From CAVPDG01 sp963702535 (lineage in GTDB: Bacteria; Chloroflexota; Anaerolineae; Anaerolineales; UBA4823), in assembly GCA_963702535.1 (NCBI GenBank), contig CAVPDG010000013.1:179190-243189 (forward strand): DNA of 64,000 nt. Direction: 5' to 3'. Each line of letters begins with the position of its first letter. Positions within the stretch are counted from its first letter, which is position 1. Below are positions 1 through 8,991 of this stretch, in pieces. The notes under the pieces were generated by a model that was given only the letters and a program-made list of their open reading frames with translations, did not search any database and was not told the DNA's origin. The position numbers and the translations under genes are program-made.

Positions 1-5
1 AATCA

Positions 6-337
6 TCAGGAGAGACCCCCAAGGGTCGCTTCAATTCCAGAATCATCCGGATACAGGTTATGATACTTGACACTAGCGCGCGGCTCAGCCATCATGTTCT
101 CGACCGCCTCCCTCCAGCGGGCGTAGTGTGCGGTTTCCTTATGCCTGGCAGGATCATCTGGGCGTGCGATAGATCTCGATCAGCACGAATTTACACGGGT
201 TGGTCATTCTCCTGCAGCACATCGAAGCGGGCAATACCTGGCTCCTGGAGGCTGCATCGAGCGTTCTCGATAGTAGCCCGGATAAAATCCTCAAGATATT
301 CGGGTTTTACATGGACAAAGACGTGAACAACGAGCAT
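6..337 (-). CDS. LsrG/ABM-like antibiotic biosynthesis monooxygenase-fold protein (frameshifted in this sequence)
   Basis: Read on the minus strand from the ATG at 337, the product is about 108 residues and resembles the small ferredoxin-like-fold family of LsrG and putative quinol monooxygenases: an N-terminal beta strand (MLVVHVFVHVKPE), then RFDVLQENDQP, KFVLIEIYRTP and HKETAHYARW. The HKxTxHY motif is typical of LsrG. Two single-base frameshifts interrupt the frame, near 193-196 and 159-162. Both vanish if one base of a doubled wobble position is dropped (Val GTG/GTT and Pro CCC/CCA). I therefore take it as a working gene rather than a pseudogene. It is transcribed away from the repeat array at 459-538. 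The exact substrate cannot be told. Confidence 0.72.
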
Positions 338-458
338 GCAAGCCTCCGGCGGGCTGACAAATGGGTATAATGCCTTGAATTATGCCACAATCCCGCCTTC
401 GTTGGCGGCTTGATCAGCCGTGAAACATAGATACAATTGGATGGCGATACTGGACCTC

Positions 459-538
459 AAAAATTGATATGATCAAAAATTGATATGATCAAAAATTGAT
501 ATGATCAAGAATTGATATGATCAAAAATTGATATGAAC
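459..538. repeat. Five tandem copies of a 16-bp repeat containing TTGAT-N3-ATCAA dyads
   Basis: Five head-to-tail copies of AAAAATTGATATGATC occur. Copies 1-3 are identical, copy 4 has one substitution (AAG for AAA), and copy 5 ends in GAAC. Each junction forms the dyad TTGATATGATCAA (464-476, 480-492, 496-508, 512-524), half-sites like those of FNR/CRP-family regulators but with a 3-bp instead of 4-bp spacer. Each copy also carries TATGAT, which resembles a -10 hexamer, and a GATC site. The fifth copy contains the ATG (533) of the next gene. The repeat is seen directly; a role as an operator array is inference. Confidence 0.9.
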
Positions 539-1918
539 AAATCCCTCAGCCTGCAAGAAAGCCCGGAAAGCTCCTCGCCTCTGGTTACACGTGCGGTAGC
601 TGCCAGCCTGACCCATGCAACGATCGATTCCTACAGGCTTGCTGGCTGGCAACGCCTGGCTTTGCGCATGATCTCATTTTTCCCTCAGAGTGTAGCGCGG
701 TTTGCGATTTCACGCTTCGAATCGTTCAGCGGAATTGATGCAGCCAGGCTGGCTGACCTTTCCGTCGATACCCTGGTCGATACACGCCTGAAAGATTACG
801 CACAGCTCGCCGGGCAATTCCCGAGCATCACGATCGGTGCAGCACTAGGCGGCGCTTCCGCCTTCCTCGCCCTGGCGCTGAACGGACCCTTCCTGCCCCA
901 GGCGTTCGTCGCTACTCTGAAGGGCGGCGCTCCGGATGGAGATATCACCACTTATTACCAGCGCTCCGCCGCACTGGCTCTGGAAATTGCCAGGAAAAAT
1001 CCGCATGTCCTGACCATCCAGCATTATGATCCGATCCATGACGAATGGATGACACGCCGGGTGAACCACCTGCGCATCAAGCTGCTGGACCTCCCCAAGG
1101 GCTACGCCCGTTTCATCAAGAGCTACCTTGAACCGGGCGGCAGCGTATGCTACCTGGATTGCCAGGCGCAATGGCTGCGCTACCGCACGGGCGAGCGCAG
1201 CGTCTTCCAGGTGGGCGGATGGGGCGATATCTCACCAACGGAGTTCCTGGATGGCAGCGAACGCGTGGCAGAATATGCGAGGCGTGTCGGCTTGAAGAAA
1301 ACCAGCTGGCGTTTACCAGGCTTCCCCCTGGAGGAAGGACCCGAATCGGAGTGGGGAAGCGAAGCGGGCATGGCAGAAGCCGTAAAAGCATTTTGCGCAG
1401 CGGAAGGCTACGAATTCAAGCTCATCTCGCTCCCAGAGCCGCACGCCTTCTCCAGGCTCGCCTGGCTGGCAATGCAGCGCATGCTCGCAAAAGATGACCG
1501 CCAGCCTGCGGGCGACATTTGTCGAGATGTTCAGCCAGTTCGACCCCTCCTTGGCGCTGCAGAGCGGTTTGCTGCCCCTCTGGCTGGTATTCAACACCTG
1601 GGATAGCCTCCGGTTTCTGGCTGAGATGATCCCTGCTTTCCGCAAGGCAAGCCGGTTTTCTTCTCGCCGCTTGCGACTTTCACGCAAACACCGGACATAG
1701 TGCCCTGGCAGGAATGGGAACTGCGCCTGCAGGACATGGATTGGACGAACACCGGCGCAAGATCGAGCCATTACCCGGCAGATGCCCTCGCCCTGGTAGA
1801 TTGGAAAAAGCCAATCCGAGCATGGGTCTCACGGCAACCCTCGCCGGTAATTTCAAGGATAAGTGCGGCCGAGCTGGCTGAGCTGAGTAGCTCAGCCGGG
1901 CAGACCTCCGCAATTTAG
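533..1918 (+). CDS. Conserved-looking protein of unknown function, about 460 residues (frameshifted)
   Basis: I do not recognise this protein. The first reading frame runs to about 1490, then shifts, and shifts again near 1641-1651. All three shifts are explained by doubled wobble bases: AAAG at 1490-1493 (Lys), CGCA at 1641-1644 (Arg) and CAAG at 1648-1651 (Gln). The merged protein ends at the TAG at 1916-1918. It has an Ala/Gly-rich hydrophobic stretch near residues 100-128 (IGAALGGASAFLALALNGPF) and an aromatic-rich C-terminal half (PLWLVFNTWDSLRFL). The ATG at 533 lies inside the 16-bp repeat array and has no Shine-Dalgarno sequence, so the start is uncertain. The ctpA-like gene follows after six bases, suggesting co-transcription. 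Confidence 0.6.
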
Positions 1919-1924
1919 GGTTTC

Positions 1925-3100
1925 ATGAGCACATTTCAGCGTTACTTCCTGCTTACATTATTCTGTATCCTGCTCCTCACTGCGGGATTCGCTGCCGGGT
2001 ATATCCTCAACCCGCAATCCGTGATCGGGAGCGTAGATTTTCCGATCTTGCGCGAAGCCTATAATATCCTCAGCCAGAAGGGATTGACGCCGGTATCTAC
2101 AACTGCGCCCAACCTGGAATACGGCATGATCCGCGGCATGCTCCAGGCATACAACGACCCGTACACGATCTTCGTTGAGCCAGCCCAACACGAGCTCGAG
2201 ACAAACAGCCTGGAGGGGAGTTTTGGCGGCATTGGCGTGCGCTTTGGAAGAGACGCCGAGGACCAGCTCATCCTGTACCCATTTCCCGGAAGTCCGGCAC
2301 AGGTGGCGGGCGTCCAGGATGGCGACCGCTTATTGGCAGTTGGCGATCTCATCATCCAGGCAGACACACCCATCGATGCGATCCAGGCCGCGTTGCGCGG
2401 TCCGGTAGGGACAAAAGCGCACATCACCGTCGCGCACGCTCCCGGCTACGAGCCTCGCAAGTTATCCGTCAAACGCGCCGAGTTCGCGGTGCCGTCTGTA
2501 GCCTGGCATCGCGAGGCGTCTGAGCCCCGTTTAGGCGTGGTGGAAGTAAATATGATATCGGCTAACACGCCGGCGGAAATCTCAAAAGCCTTCCAGGAGC
2601 TGCGGAACCAGGGAGCGACGAAATTCGTTTTGGATTTACGCGATAATGGCGGCGGATTGCTGGACGCCGGAATTGACACTGCGCGCTTGTTCCTGAACGA
2701 GGGCGTGATCATCCAGCAACGTTATAGAGATCAAGATGTGGAAACCTACCTCGTTGAAAAACCGGGAGCGCTCGTCGATCTCCCCCTGGTGGTGCTGATC
2801 AACGAGAATACCGCCAGCGCAGCCGAGATCATCGCCGGAGCATTACAAGTGCACCAACGCGCCAGCCTGATCGGCGCCCCAACCTATGGCAAAGACACGA
2901 TCCAGCTTGTCTACGACTTGCGAGATGGATCAAGCCTGCATGTAACGACTGCTCGCTGGTGGGTGCCGGGACTGGATCCGCCGATCGCCGGGAACGGTTT
3001 ACAGCCGGATATCTTGATTGCCGCGCCAGCCAATGCCGGCGGTGCTGACGCAGCGATAAGAGCAGCAATCAAAGAACTCTTCGATAGTGGAGAATCATGA
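1925..3100 (+). CDS. ctpA: S41-family carboxyl-terminal processing protease
   Basis: A 391-residue exported serine protease that cuts proteins at their C-termini outside the membrane. An N-terminal signal anchor covers residues 7-27. A PDZ domain covers roughly residues 95-175 and includes the carboxylate-binding-loop region GSFGGIGVRFG. The S41 catalytic core follows: Ser298 in NENTASAAEIIAG and Lys323 in TYGKDTIQ, 25 residues apart as in CtpA. The conserved LRDNGGG motif is present near residue 238. The stop overlaps the start of the LCP gene (ATGA), so the two are probably translated together, which suggests a shared envelope role. The symbol is by family; CtpA, CtpB and Prc cannot be separated here. 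Confidence 0.9.
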   Translation: MSTFQRYFLLTLFCILLLTAGFAAGYILNPQSVIGSVDFPILREAYNILSQKGLTPVSTTAPNLEYGMIRGMLQAYNDPYTIFVEPAQHELETNSLEGSFGGIGVRFGRDAEDQLILYPFPGSPAQVAGVQDGDRLLAVGDLIIQADTPIDAIQAALRGPVGTKAHITVAHAPGYEPRKLSVKRAEFAVPSVAWHREASEPRLGVVEVNMISANTPAEISKAFQELRNQGATKFVLDLRDNGGGLLDAGIDTARLFLNEGVIIQQRYRDQDVETYLVEKPGALVDLPLVVLINENTASAAEIIAGALQVHQRASLIGAPTYGKDTIQLVYDLRDGSSLHVTTARWWVPGLDPPIAGNGLQPDILIAAPANAGGADAAIRAAIKELFDSGES

Positions 3101-4101
3101 AATCATTAAGCGCTTACACGCCGAACGACCCTTGGGCGACAACACAACCCGTGCCATCCCAATCGCCAAGCCAGTCTCACCCACCGGCGCCACGCCGGGC
3201 GGCTCCACCCCCGCCAGTCGCGCCGCCGCCCACCCCTCCTCAGCGGCGCAAAAGAGCAGCGCCTCGGCGCTCGCGGGGAAGAGGCTGTGGCTGCTCGCCG
3301 TTCCTGGGGGGTATGTTACTTGGCCTGGCTTTCTTACTCGCCATCTACTTCCTGGCGCCGGGTCGCACAAACATCCTGCTTTTAGGCATCGACTATACTC
3401 CGGCTGAAAATATCGTCGGGCGCAGCGACACAATGGTGCTCACAACCATCAACCCGCTCAAACCCTATGTCGGCATGCTGTCCATACCGCGCGACCTGTG
3501 GGTCAACATCCCCGGATATGGCGAAAACCGCATCAATACCGCCCATTTCTTCGCAGAGGCGAACAAGACAGGAGATGGACCCTGGGCTGCAATGGAGACC
3601 GTGCGGCAAAATTTCGGCGTCGACGTGGATTATTTCTTGCGCATCCGCTTCGAGGGCTTCAGAGATGTGATCAATGCGATGGGTGGTGTGGATGTCGTCC
3701 TGCCGGAGCCGATGGCTGGCTACCCGGCGGGACCCCTGCACCTCAATGGCAATAAAGCCCTGGCATTCGCTCGCAACCGTACCGGATCGGACGACTTCTT
3801 TCGCATGCAACAAGCTCAATTGGTCATGAAAGCTGCTGTACGCCAGATGCTCAACCCGTTAAAATGGCCCCGCATCCCCCTCGTCCTGGCGGCTGCGACC
3901 CGCAATATCAATACAACGGTGCCCGCCTGGATGTGGCCCCGGCTGGGGTTAGCCTTATTACGCGCCGGTCCATCTGGCATCGATAGCCGCATCATCGAGC
4001 GCGAGATGGTGGTTCCCATCATCACCGATCAGGGTGCTAACGTCTTGATCCCGGATTGGACGATGATCAATCCGCTGCTAAAAGAAATGTTTGGACAGTG
4101 A
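3097..4101 (+). CDS. LytR-CpsA-Psr (LCP) family cell-envelope glycopolymer transferase
   Basis: A 334-residue membrane protein. The N-terminal 65 residues are cytoplasmic and very rich in Pro and Arg. One transmembrane helix follows (GGMLLGLAFLLAIYFLAPG), then the extracytoplasmic LCP domain. Family motifs are present in order: NILLLGID, GRSDTMVL, SIPRDLWVNIPG, ENRINTAHFF, and NAMGGVDVVLPEPM, followed by LNGNKALAFARNR with the conserved Arg pair. LCP enzymes move polyprenyl-linked glycopolymers onto the envelope. Its start overlaps the upstream protease by four bases. The Pro-rich cytoplasmic tail is longer than in most members. Confidence 0.9.
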   Translation: MKSLSAYTPNDPWATTQPVPSQSPSQSHPPAPRRAAPPPPVAPPPTPPQRRKRAAPRRSRGRGCGCSPFLGGMLLGLAFLLAIYFLAPGRTNILLLGIDYTPAENIVGRSDTMVLTTINPLKPYVGMLSIPRDLWVNIPGYGENRINTAHFFAEANKTGDGPWAAMETVRQNFGVDVDYFLRIRFEGFRDVINAMGGVDVVLPEPMAGYPAGPLHLNGNKALAFARNRTGSDDFFRMQQAQLVMKAAVRQMLNPLKWPRIPLVLAAATRNINTTVPAWMWPRLGLALLRAGPSGIDSRIIEREMVVPIITDQGANVLIPDWTMINPLLKEMFGQ

Positions 4102-4130
4102 TCAAGAACGCCCGGTTTTCACGCTTATGC

Positions 4131-4136
4131 TACAAT
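4131..4136 (+). promoter_or_regulatory. Candidate -10 box of smpB with an almost leaderless transcript
   Basis: TACAAT lies seven bases upstream of the smpB ATG at 4144. There is no Shine-Dalgarno sequence between them. Transcription starting at the usual distance from this box would begin at or next to the start codon. No convincing -35 box was seen. Confidence 0.4.
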
Positions 4137-4143
4137 TAACCCC

Positions 4144-4596
4144 ATGAGCACCAAAGTCCTCGCCACGAACCGGAAAGCCAGCCACGAATATTTTCTCTTC
4201 GAGCACTACGAAGCTGGTCTCGTTCTGCAAGGCAGCGAGATCAAATCGATCCGCGCCGGTCAAATCAGCCTGGCGGAAGCATACATCCGCATCGACGGAC
4301 ATGAAGCCTGGTTGATGGATTCGCATATCGCCCCCTACGATCAAGCCAGCGTCTTCAACCACGAGCCACGCCGCCCGCGCAAGCTGTTACTCCACCGGCG
4401 TGAGATCTTCAAGCTCTGGAACGAGATCCGCCAGAAGGGCGTCACCGTGGTTCCACTGCGCGTCTACCTCAAGGATAACCGCGCTAAGATTGAGATTGCA
4501 GTTGCAAAAGGGAAGAAACTCTATGACAAGCGGGCTGCGATCTCGAAAAGAGATGCCCAGCGCGAGCTTGAACGCCAGATGCACACCCGAGATTGA
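4144..4596 (+). CDS. smpB: SsrA-binding protein SmpB
   Basis: A 150-residue protein that binds tmRNA and delivers it to stalled ribosomes for trans-translation. The whole SmpB fold is visible: NRKASHEYFLFEHYEAGLVL, GSEIKSIRAGQISLAEAYI, the HIAPYDQAS loop, the PRRPRKLLLHRREI segment, and the basic C-terminal tail KGKKLYDKRAAISKRDAQRE that enters the mRNA channel. Length and order match the family. The ATG at 4144 is preceded by a -10-like TACAAT rather than a ribosome-binding site. No tmRNA gene was found in this window. Confidence 0.96.
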   Translation: MSTKVLATNRKASHEYFLFEHYEAGLVLQGSEIKSIRAGQISLAEAYIRIDGHEAWLMDSHIAPYDQASVFNHEPRRPRKLLLHRREIFKLWNEIRQKGVTVVPLRVYLKDNRAKIEIAVAKGKKLYDKRAAISKRDAQRELERQMHTRD

Positions 4597-4598
4597 CC

Positions 4599-5399
4599 AT
4601 GCCAGAAAATACGTACAAGGCGTATACCATCAGCGCTATCAACCGCCTGCCTGCTGAGCAAAAACAAGAAATTTACACGCGCATCATCCCACCGGAGCTG
4701 CTTGAAAGGTTCAATCTGAAAGCACCGTTCATCACCTCGCAAGGCGAACGATTGCTCGAGCTAACTTGCTCCCAGGGCTGCTCGGATACAGAGATGGAGC
4801 TACGCCACGAGGCAGGTTTTCGAGATCCGCTGCTCTACGGGCATATCACCGACACCTACAACGGGCAGGTGCACGTCTTGTTGTACATCTTGAACGACCC
4901 GACCTCGCCGCGGTTTGACGTCGATCGCATGCCTGACGGCACACCCACAAAATTTGGCATTTATTGCCGCAACCTGGAGGCAGAGCAAGCTGCCATGCAT
5001 TTCGGTCTGGGACCCGGGCAGGTGCGGAAAGGGCTACGCATGCTGGGGCAAGCCATTGCCGCATTCGAAGCATTCGTCGCCAGCCTGGGAAACGATTTTT
5101 ACTTTGCCGATCCGTTGTATTACCACGCCGCCATCCTCTTCGAGCACTATGGATTTACTTACCAGAGAGGGCGCAAGCTCATGGAGCGCATCCAACACGG
5201 CTTCGAAGACGGCGGAGACCTGCTGGAAAAGCTGGATGGCTCCACGCCATTTCGCAGCTCGCAAGCCGCAAACAGCATCCGCCTGCGTTCCTGGGCAATT
5301 CACGACGGCTTGTTGGGCGAGCCTTTTACCAATGTCACCATGTATAAGCGCATTGGCAAGTCGTTCGGAGTTAACACATCCTCTGGGTGTAAGTGGTAG
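4599..5399 (+). CDS. Conserved hypothetical protein, 266 residues
   Basis: I do not recognise a known family. The protein looks soluble and mostly helical, with aromatic-rich C-terminal helices (FYFADPLYYHAAILFEHYGF) and a mid-region GIYCRNLEAEQAAMHFGLGPGQVRKGLRM. Cysteines near residues 51-55 (CSQGC) and a final CKW are present but form no known metal motif. An in-frame TTG at 4593 overlaps the smpB stop, but the ATG at 4599 is preferred. The stop codon is directly followed by the ATG of the dolichol/phytol-kinase-like gene, so the two are almost certainly co-transcribed and may act on the same lipid pathway; that last point is inference. Confidence 0.6.
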   Translation: MPENTYKAYTISAINRLPAEQKQEIYTRIIPPELLERFNLKAPFITSQGERLLELTCSQGCSDTEMELRHEAGFRDPLLYGHITDTYNGQVHVLLYILNDPTSPRFDVDRMPDGTPTKFGIYCRNLEAEQAAMHFGLGPGQVRKGLRMLGQAIAAFEAFVASLGNDFYFADPLYYHAAILFEHYGFTYQRGRKLMERIQHGFEDGGDLLEKLDGSTPFRSSQAANSIRLRSWAIHDGLLGEPFTNVTMYKRIGKSFGVNTSSGCKW

Positions 5400-6104
5400 A
5401 TGGGACAGAATCTCATCGCCCTCGTTCTCACCTTCGCTGCAGCGCTGCTCTGGCTGCGGCTCAACGATTTTTCCGCCCAGCGCGGTTGGATCAGCTCAGA
5501 TCTGAGCCGCAAAATCATCCACATGGGTACAGGTCCGATCTTCGTCCTCTGCTGGCTGATGTTCCAGGATACGCCCTCGGCGCGCTACCTGGCAGCGCTT
5601 GTACCGCTGGCAATCACTGCCCAATTCTTCCTGGTGGGCAGCGGCATTATCGGAGATGAAGCCGCTGTCAAAGCCATGTCTCGCAACGGCGACCGGCGCG
5701 AAATCCTTAAAGGACCGCTCTACTACGGTATCGTCTTCGTAGTCGTCACCGCCCTGTTCTGGTACGACACACCGGTAGGCATGATCGCTTTGATGCTGAT
5801 GTGCGGCGGGGACGGGCTGGCGGATATCCTTGGACGGCGTTTCGGCAAACGCAAGCTGCCCTGGAATCCGCAAAAATCCTGGATCGGATCGCTCGCCATG
5901 CTGGGGGGAGGCTTGGTCTTTGCCGCCGTCATCCTGGGGATCTACTTTGCCGCTGGCAAATTTCAGGGCTCCCTTGTCGCCATACTGCCGGCAGTGACGC
6001 TCATCGCAGTGCTGGCAACACTGGTAGAAACGTTGCCCTTCAAAGATATCGACAACATCACAATCACGCTCACGGCCATCATTTCCGGCTTACTGTTAAT
6101 CTAA
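5400..6104 (+). CDS. Dolichol/phytol/polyprenol kinase-like membrane protein (SEC59/VTE5 family)
   Basis: A 234-residue integral membrane protein with about six or seven hydrophobic segments. Family signatures are clear: RKIIHMGTGPIF near residue 39 and the cytidylyltransferase-like block GGDGLADILGRRFGKRKL, followed by NPQKSWIGSLAM. The C-terminal VETLPFKDIDNITITL is the usual end of VTE5/SEC59-type kinases. Such enzymes use CTP to phosphorylate an isoprenoid alcohol in the membrane. The true alcohol cannot be told from sequence. Start ATG is immediately after the stop of the upstream gene. Confidence 0.82.
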   Translation: MGQNLIALVLTFAAALLWLRLNDFSAQRGWISSDLSRKIIHMGTGPIFVLCWLMFQDTPSARYLAALVPLAITAQFFLVGSGIIGDEAAVKAMSRNGDRREILKGPLYYGIVFVVVTALFWYDTPVGMIALMLMCGGDGLADILGRRFGKRKLPWNPQKSWIGSLAMLGGGLVFAAVILGIYFAAGKFQGSLVAILPAVTLIAVLATLVETLPFKDIDNITITLTAIISGLLLI

Positions 6105-6132
6105 CCCCGCTCCAGAAAAAATCGAGACTCCT

Positions 6133-7662
6133 ATGATTCTGATAGACGGCGAACAGCTCACGATTTCCCAGGTCGTTGCCGTAGCCAGAAATGGCGAACA
6201 AGTCCGCCTTGCAGCCCATGCCAAAGAGCACATGCTGGAATCCTACGGCTGGGTGCAAGGCATCATCGCGGCAGGTCGCCCGGTGTATGGGATCAATACG
6301 GGGTTCGGGATTTTCGCCGACCAGCGCATCTCACCTGCCGATTCGAACCGGCTCACCCGTAATCTCATTCTCAGCCACGCGGTAGCCACCGGACCCGCGT
6401 TGCCTGCCGAAGTGGTGCGGGCAGCCATGCTGATCCGCGCCAATACACTGGCAAGTGGCTTCTCCGGTGTACGTCCGCAGGTTGCAGAAACACTACTCCA
6501 GATGCTGAACAAACAGGTCACGCCGGTGGTACCCTCGCAGGGCTCGCTCGGCTCGTCGGGAGACCTCGCCCCGCTCTCGCACCTGGCGTTGGTATTTTCG
6601 ACCGACGAAACAGATCGGGAGGAAGACTCGGGGATTGCGGATTTCCATGGGCAGCGCATGAGCGGAAAATCCGCCATGCGTGCAGCCGGCATCCCTCGCC
6701 TGGTGTTGGGACCCAAGGAAGGACTGGCAGTGAACAATGGCGCTACATTTTCGGCTGCCATTGCCGCCCTGGCAGTCAGCGACGCCATCCACTTGCTTGC
6801 CGTAGCTGAGCTGTCGTGCGCCATGAGCCTGGAAGCGATGCTGGGCGTATCGGCGGCTTTTGACGAGCGCCTGCACGCTGCGCGCCGCCATCCGGGTCAG
6901 ATTGCAGTAGCGGCAGCGATCCGCAGGCACACAAGCGGCAGCACGCTGGTCGATGCAGCCGGTAAGGTTCAAGATGCTTACTCGCTGCGCTGCGCCCCTC
7001 AAGTGCAAGGGGCGGCGCGCGATGCCGCAGAGTATGTTAACCAGGTGGTCACACGTGAGATCAACGCCGCCACGGATAACCCGCTGCTCTTCGAGGAGGG
7101 CGTGGCGATCTCGGGGGGCAACTTTCACGGCGAGCCGGTGGGCATCGCCATGGATCTGCTCAGCGTTGCGCTGGCAGAGGTTGGCGCCATCTCCGAGCGG
7201 CGCATCTTCCGCCTGACGGATGCCAAGCTGAATGCAGGCTTACCTCCGATGCTGGTCAACAGCATGGAAGAAGCGGGGTTGAATTCAGGCATGATGATGC
7301 CGCAATACACCGCCGCCTCCCTTGTGCTGGAAAACCAGACACTGGCGAACCCCGATTCTGTCCATTCATTGCCAACCTCTGCCGAACAGGAAGACCATAA
7401 TGCCAACTCGATGACGGCCGCGCGCAACTCGCGCCAGATCATCGAGAACACGGCGCATATCCTGGCAATCGAAGCTTATTGCGCCGCGCGTGCGCTGGAC
7501 TTGCGGCTGCGCCAGATGCCCGATGCGGCGATGGGCGCCGGTGTTGCCGCGGCATACCACAAGGTCCGCCAGCACGTGCCCTTCCAGCCGGGTGACGCCT
7601 GGTGGGGACCCGAGATTGAGCGGGTGCATTCTGCCATCCTCCACCCGGACTTTACGGAATAA
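6133..7662 (+). CDS. hutH: Histidine ammonia-lyase (aromatic amino acid lyase family)
   Basis: A 509-residue enzyme that deaminates L-histidine to trans-urocanate. Family motifs are present: YGINTGFG near residue 53, SQGSLGSSGDLAPLSH at about 135-150, NNGATFSAAIAA, and the C-terminal half with QDAYSLRCAPQVQG and NDNP-type TDNPLLF. The catalytic MIO cofactor normally forms from Ala-Ser-Gly; here the triad is Ser141-Ser142-Gly143. No other hut gene is nearby. A phenylalanine or tyrosine lyase remains possible, though the length and the YGINTGFG block fit HutH. Confidence 0.88.
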   Translation: MILIDGEQLTISQVVAVARNGEQVRLAAHAKEHMLESYGWVQGIIAAGRPVYGINTGFGIFADQRISPADSNRLTRNLILSHAVATGPALPAEVVRAAMLIRANTLASGFSGVRPQVAETLLQMLNKQVTPVVPSQGSLGSSGDLAPLSHLALVFSTDETDREEDSGIADFHGQRMSGKSAMRAAGIPRLVLGPKEGLAVNNGATFSAAIAALAVSDAIHLLAVAELSCAMSLEAMLGVSAAFDERLHAARRHPGQIAVAAAIRRHTSGSTLVDAAGKVQDAYSLRCAPQVQGAARDAAEYVNQVVTREINAATDNPLLFEEGVAISGGNFHGEPVGIAMDLLSVALAEVGAISERRIFRLTDAKLNAGLPPMLVNSMEEAGLNSGMMMPQYTAASLVLENQTLANPDSVHSLPTSAEQEDHNANSMTAARNSRQIIENTAHILAIEAYCAARALDLRLRQMPDAAMGAGVAAAYHKVRQHVPFQPGDAWWGPEIERVHSAILHPDFTE

Positions 7663-7838
7663 GGCGCAAGCCTCAGAAACCCCGGAATTTCACCGCCGCC
7701 CCAGGATTGACGCAAAGAGAATATATTGATAAAATTCATCAACAATATTAAATTAGGGCATTAACCGCTTTCCGGTGTAGTCCCATCGAGAAGGTAAAAT
7801 CCAAACCTATTTGATCTGATGCCTACAAGGAAGCTGCT

Positions 7839-8222
7839 ATGTTAAATGAACAAATTCAAACTGAACTGGTATACGTCACGCCTGCTGCAGCCAGCGCTGT
7901 ACAGGACCTTATGACCAAGCGCAATCTCACCGGATACGGCTTGCGCATCTTCATCTCCGGGGGCGGCTGCTCCGGCTTTCAATATGGCCTGGCGCTGGAA
8001 GACAATATCCGCGAGAGCGATACAACGTACGAGATCAACGGCGTCAAACTCGTCATTGATGATGTCTCGATCAATTATCTGCGCGGCGCGCAGATCGACT
8101 ATGTGGATGAGCTGATGGGCAGCGGATTCAAGATCACCAACCCCAACGCCATCTCGACCTGCGGTTGCGGGCAATCTTTTCGCACGTGGGATGACAGCGG
8201 CGGCTGCAGCGGCTGCGGGTAA
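7839..8222 (+). CDS. erpA: HesB/IscA/ErpA-type iron-sulfur cluster insertion protein
   Basis: A 127-residue A-type carrier that delivers Fe-S clusters to apoproteins. The three conserved cysteines are visible, one in FISGGGCSGFQYGLAL and two in STCGCGQSF. The rest of the fold (VTPAAASAVQDLM, VIDDVSINYLRGAQIDYVDELMGSGFKITNPN) is canonical. An extra glycine/cysteine tail (GGCSGCG) follows the usual end. The symbol is by family because IscA, SufA and ErpA cannot be separated here. A strong terminator follows the stop codon. Confidence 0.88.
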   Translation: MLNEQIQTELVYVTPAAASAVQDLMTKRNLTGYGLRIFISGGGCSGFQYGLALEDNIRESDTTYEINGVKLVIDDVSINYLRGAQIDYVDELMGSGFKITNPNAISTCGCGQSFRTWDDSGGCSGCG

Positions 8223-8242
8223 ATCCCAATGCAAGAACCAGG

Positions 8243-8279
8243 CGCAGGCGATGAGGTTTCTCACGCCTGCGCTTTTTTG
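8243..8279 (+). terminator. Rho-independent terminator after the erpA-type gene
   Basis: Arms GCGCAGGCG (8243-8251) and CGCCTGCGC (8265-8273) pair perfectly. Four further pairs (TGAG/CTCA) close a GTTT loop, and a run of six T follows at 8274-8279. Confidence 0.9.
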
Positions 8280-8336
8280 ATTAATTTCGAGACAGTTACG
8301 ATCAGGACTATTGGTTTTACCCGGGGCATCAGGGCA

Positions 8337-8981
8337 TCAACGGTTGCTCAGAAATGAGATCAACATGCCAAACAAACCGATAACCCCCAAGCCAACGATC
8401 AGAAAGCCCATCGGGATGCGCTGGACAACCCCGCTAGCGCTCTGATCGGCAAACGTGGGCAGGGCAAGGGGAGGCGGCGCCGTAAAGGTTGGCAAACGGG
8501 TAGGCTGGATCTCGATGATGAATTGGGCTGCCAGGGTCGGGTCGATGGTCGGAGTTGTCCGGGGCGTGGGCGTCGGCGGCGGCTCGATGACCGGCAGAGC
8601 GCCCGACACCTCAACCAGCGGCGCATAGACCCACGCCACGCCATCCGGACCCCCGGGATAGACTACCTGAATCCATTGCCCGCCCAGCGATCTGCCCAAC
8701 GCCGGCACTTGCTGTCCGGCGATCAAGACGCCCACAATCGGATAGTCCGTGCTGGGACCACCGCGGACGTTGATCTGGTCTTGCTCGCGTGTTACGGTGA
8801 TGCTGGCGCCCATCGGGCTGCTCGTGACGGTGGGTATGGATACCGTTGGTATCTGCGCCAACCTGCCCGCCTGGGCGATCTCCACCTGCGCCCAGAGCAA
8901 TCCGAGGACAATCACAAGCAACAAGAAGCCAGTTACGAACCTGTAGCGCAATGCACCAGTATTTTTGCTAGTATTTTTCAT
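8337..8981 (-). CDS. Membrane-anchored bacterial SH3-domain protein
   Basis: A 214-residue exported protein. A hydrophobic segment covers residues 14-36. A bacterial SH3 (SH3b) domain covers about residues 58-125, recognisable by INVRGGPSTDYPIVGVL and WIQVVYPGGPDGVAWVYAPLV. A Pro/Thr linker (PPPTPTPRTTPTIDPT) follows, and a C-terminal membrane helix (MGFLIVGLGVIGLFGMLISF) ends the protein. SH3b domains commonly bind peptidoglycan or other wall material. The specific role is unknown. It diverges from the zinc-ribbon gene with about 43 bp between start codons. Confidence 0.75.
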   Translation of the reverse strand: MKNTSKNTGALRYRFVTGFLLLVIVLGLLWAQVEIAQAGRLAQIPTVSIPTVTSSPMGASITVTREQDQINVRGGPSTDYPIVGVLIAGQQVPALGRSLGGQWIQVVYPGGPDGVAWVYAPLVEVSGALPVIEPPPTPTPRTTPTIDPTLAAQFIIEIQPTRLPTFTAPPPLALPTFADQSASGVVQRIPMGFLIVGLGVIGLFGMLISFLSNR

Positions 8982-8991
8982 AAGAATTTTA

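Noticed and set aside
60..326. An 88-residue plus-strand frame
   Set aside because: It lies opposite the LsrG-like gene, which has clear family motifs.
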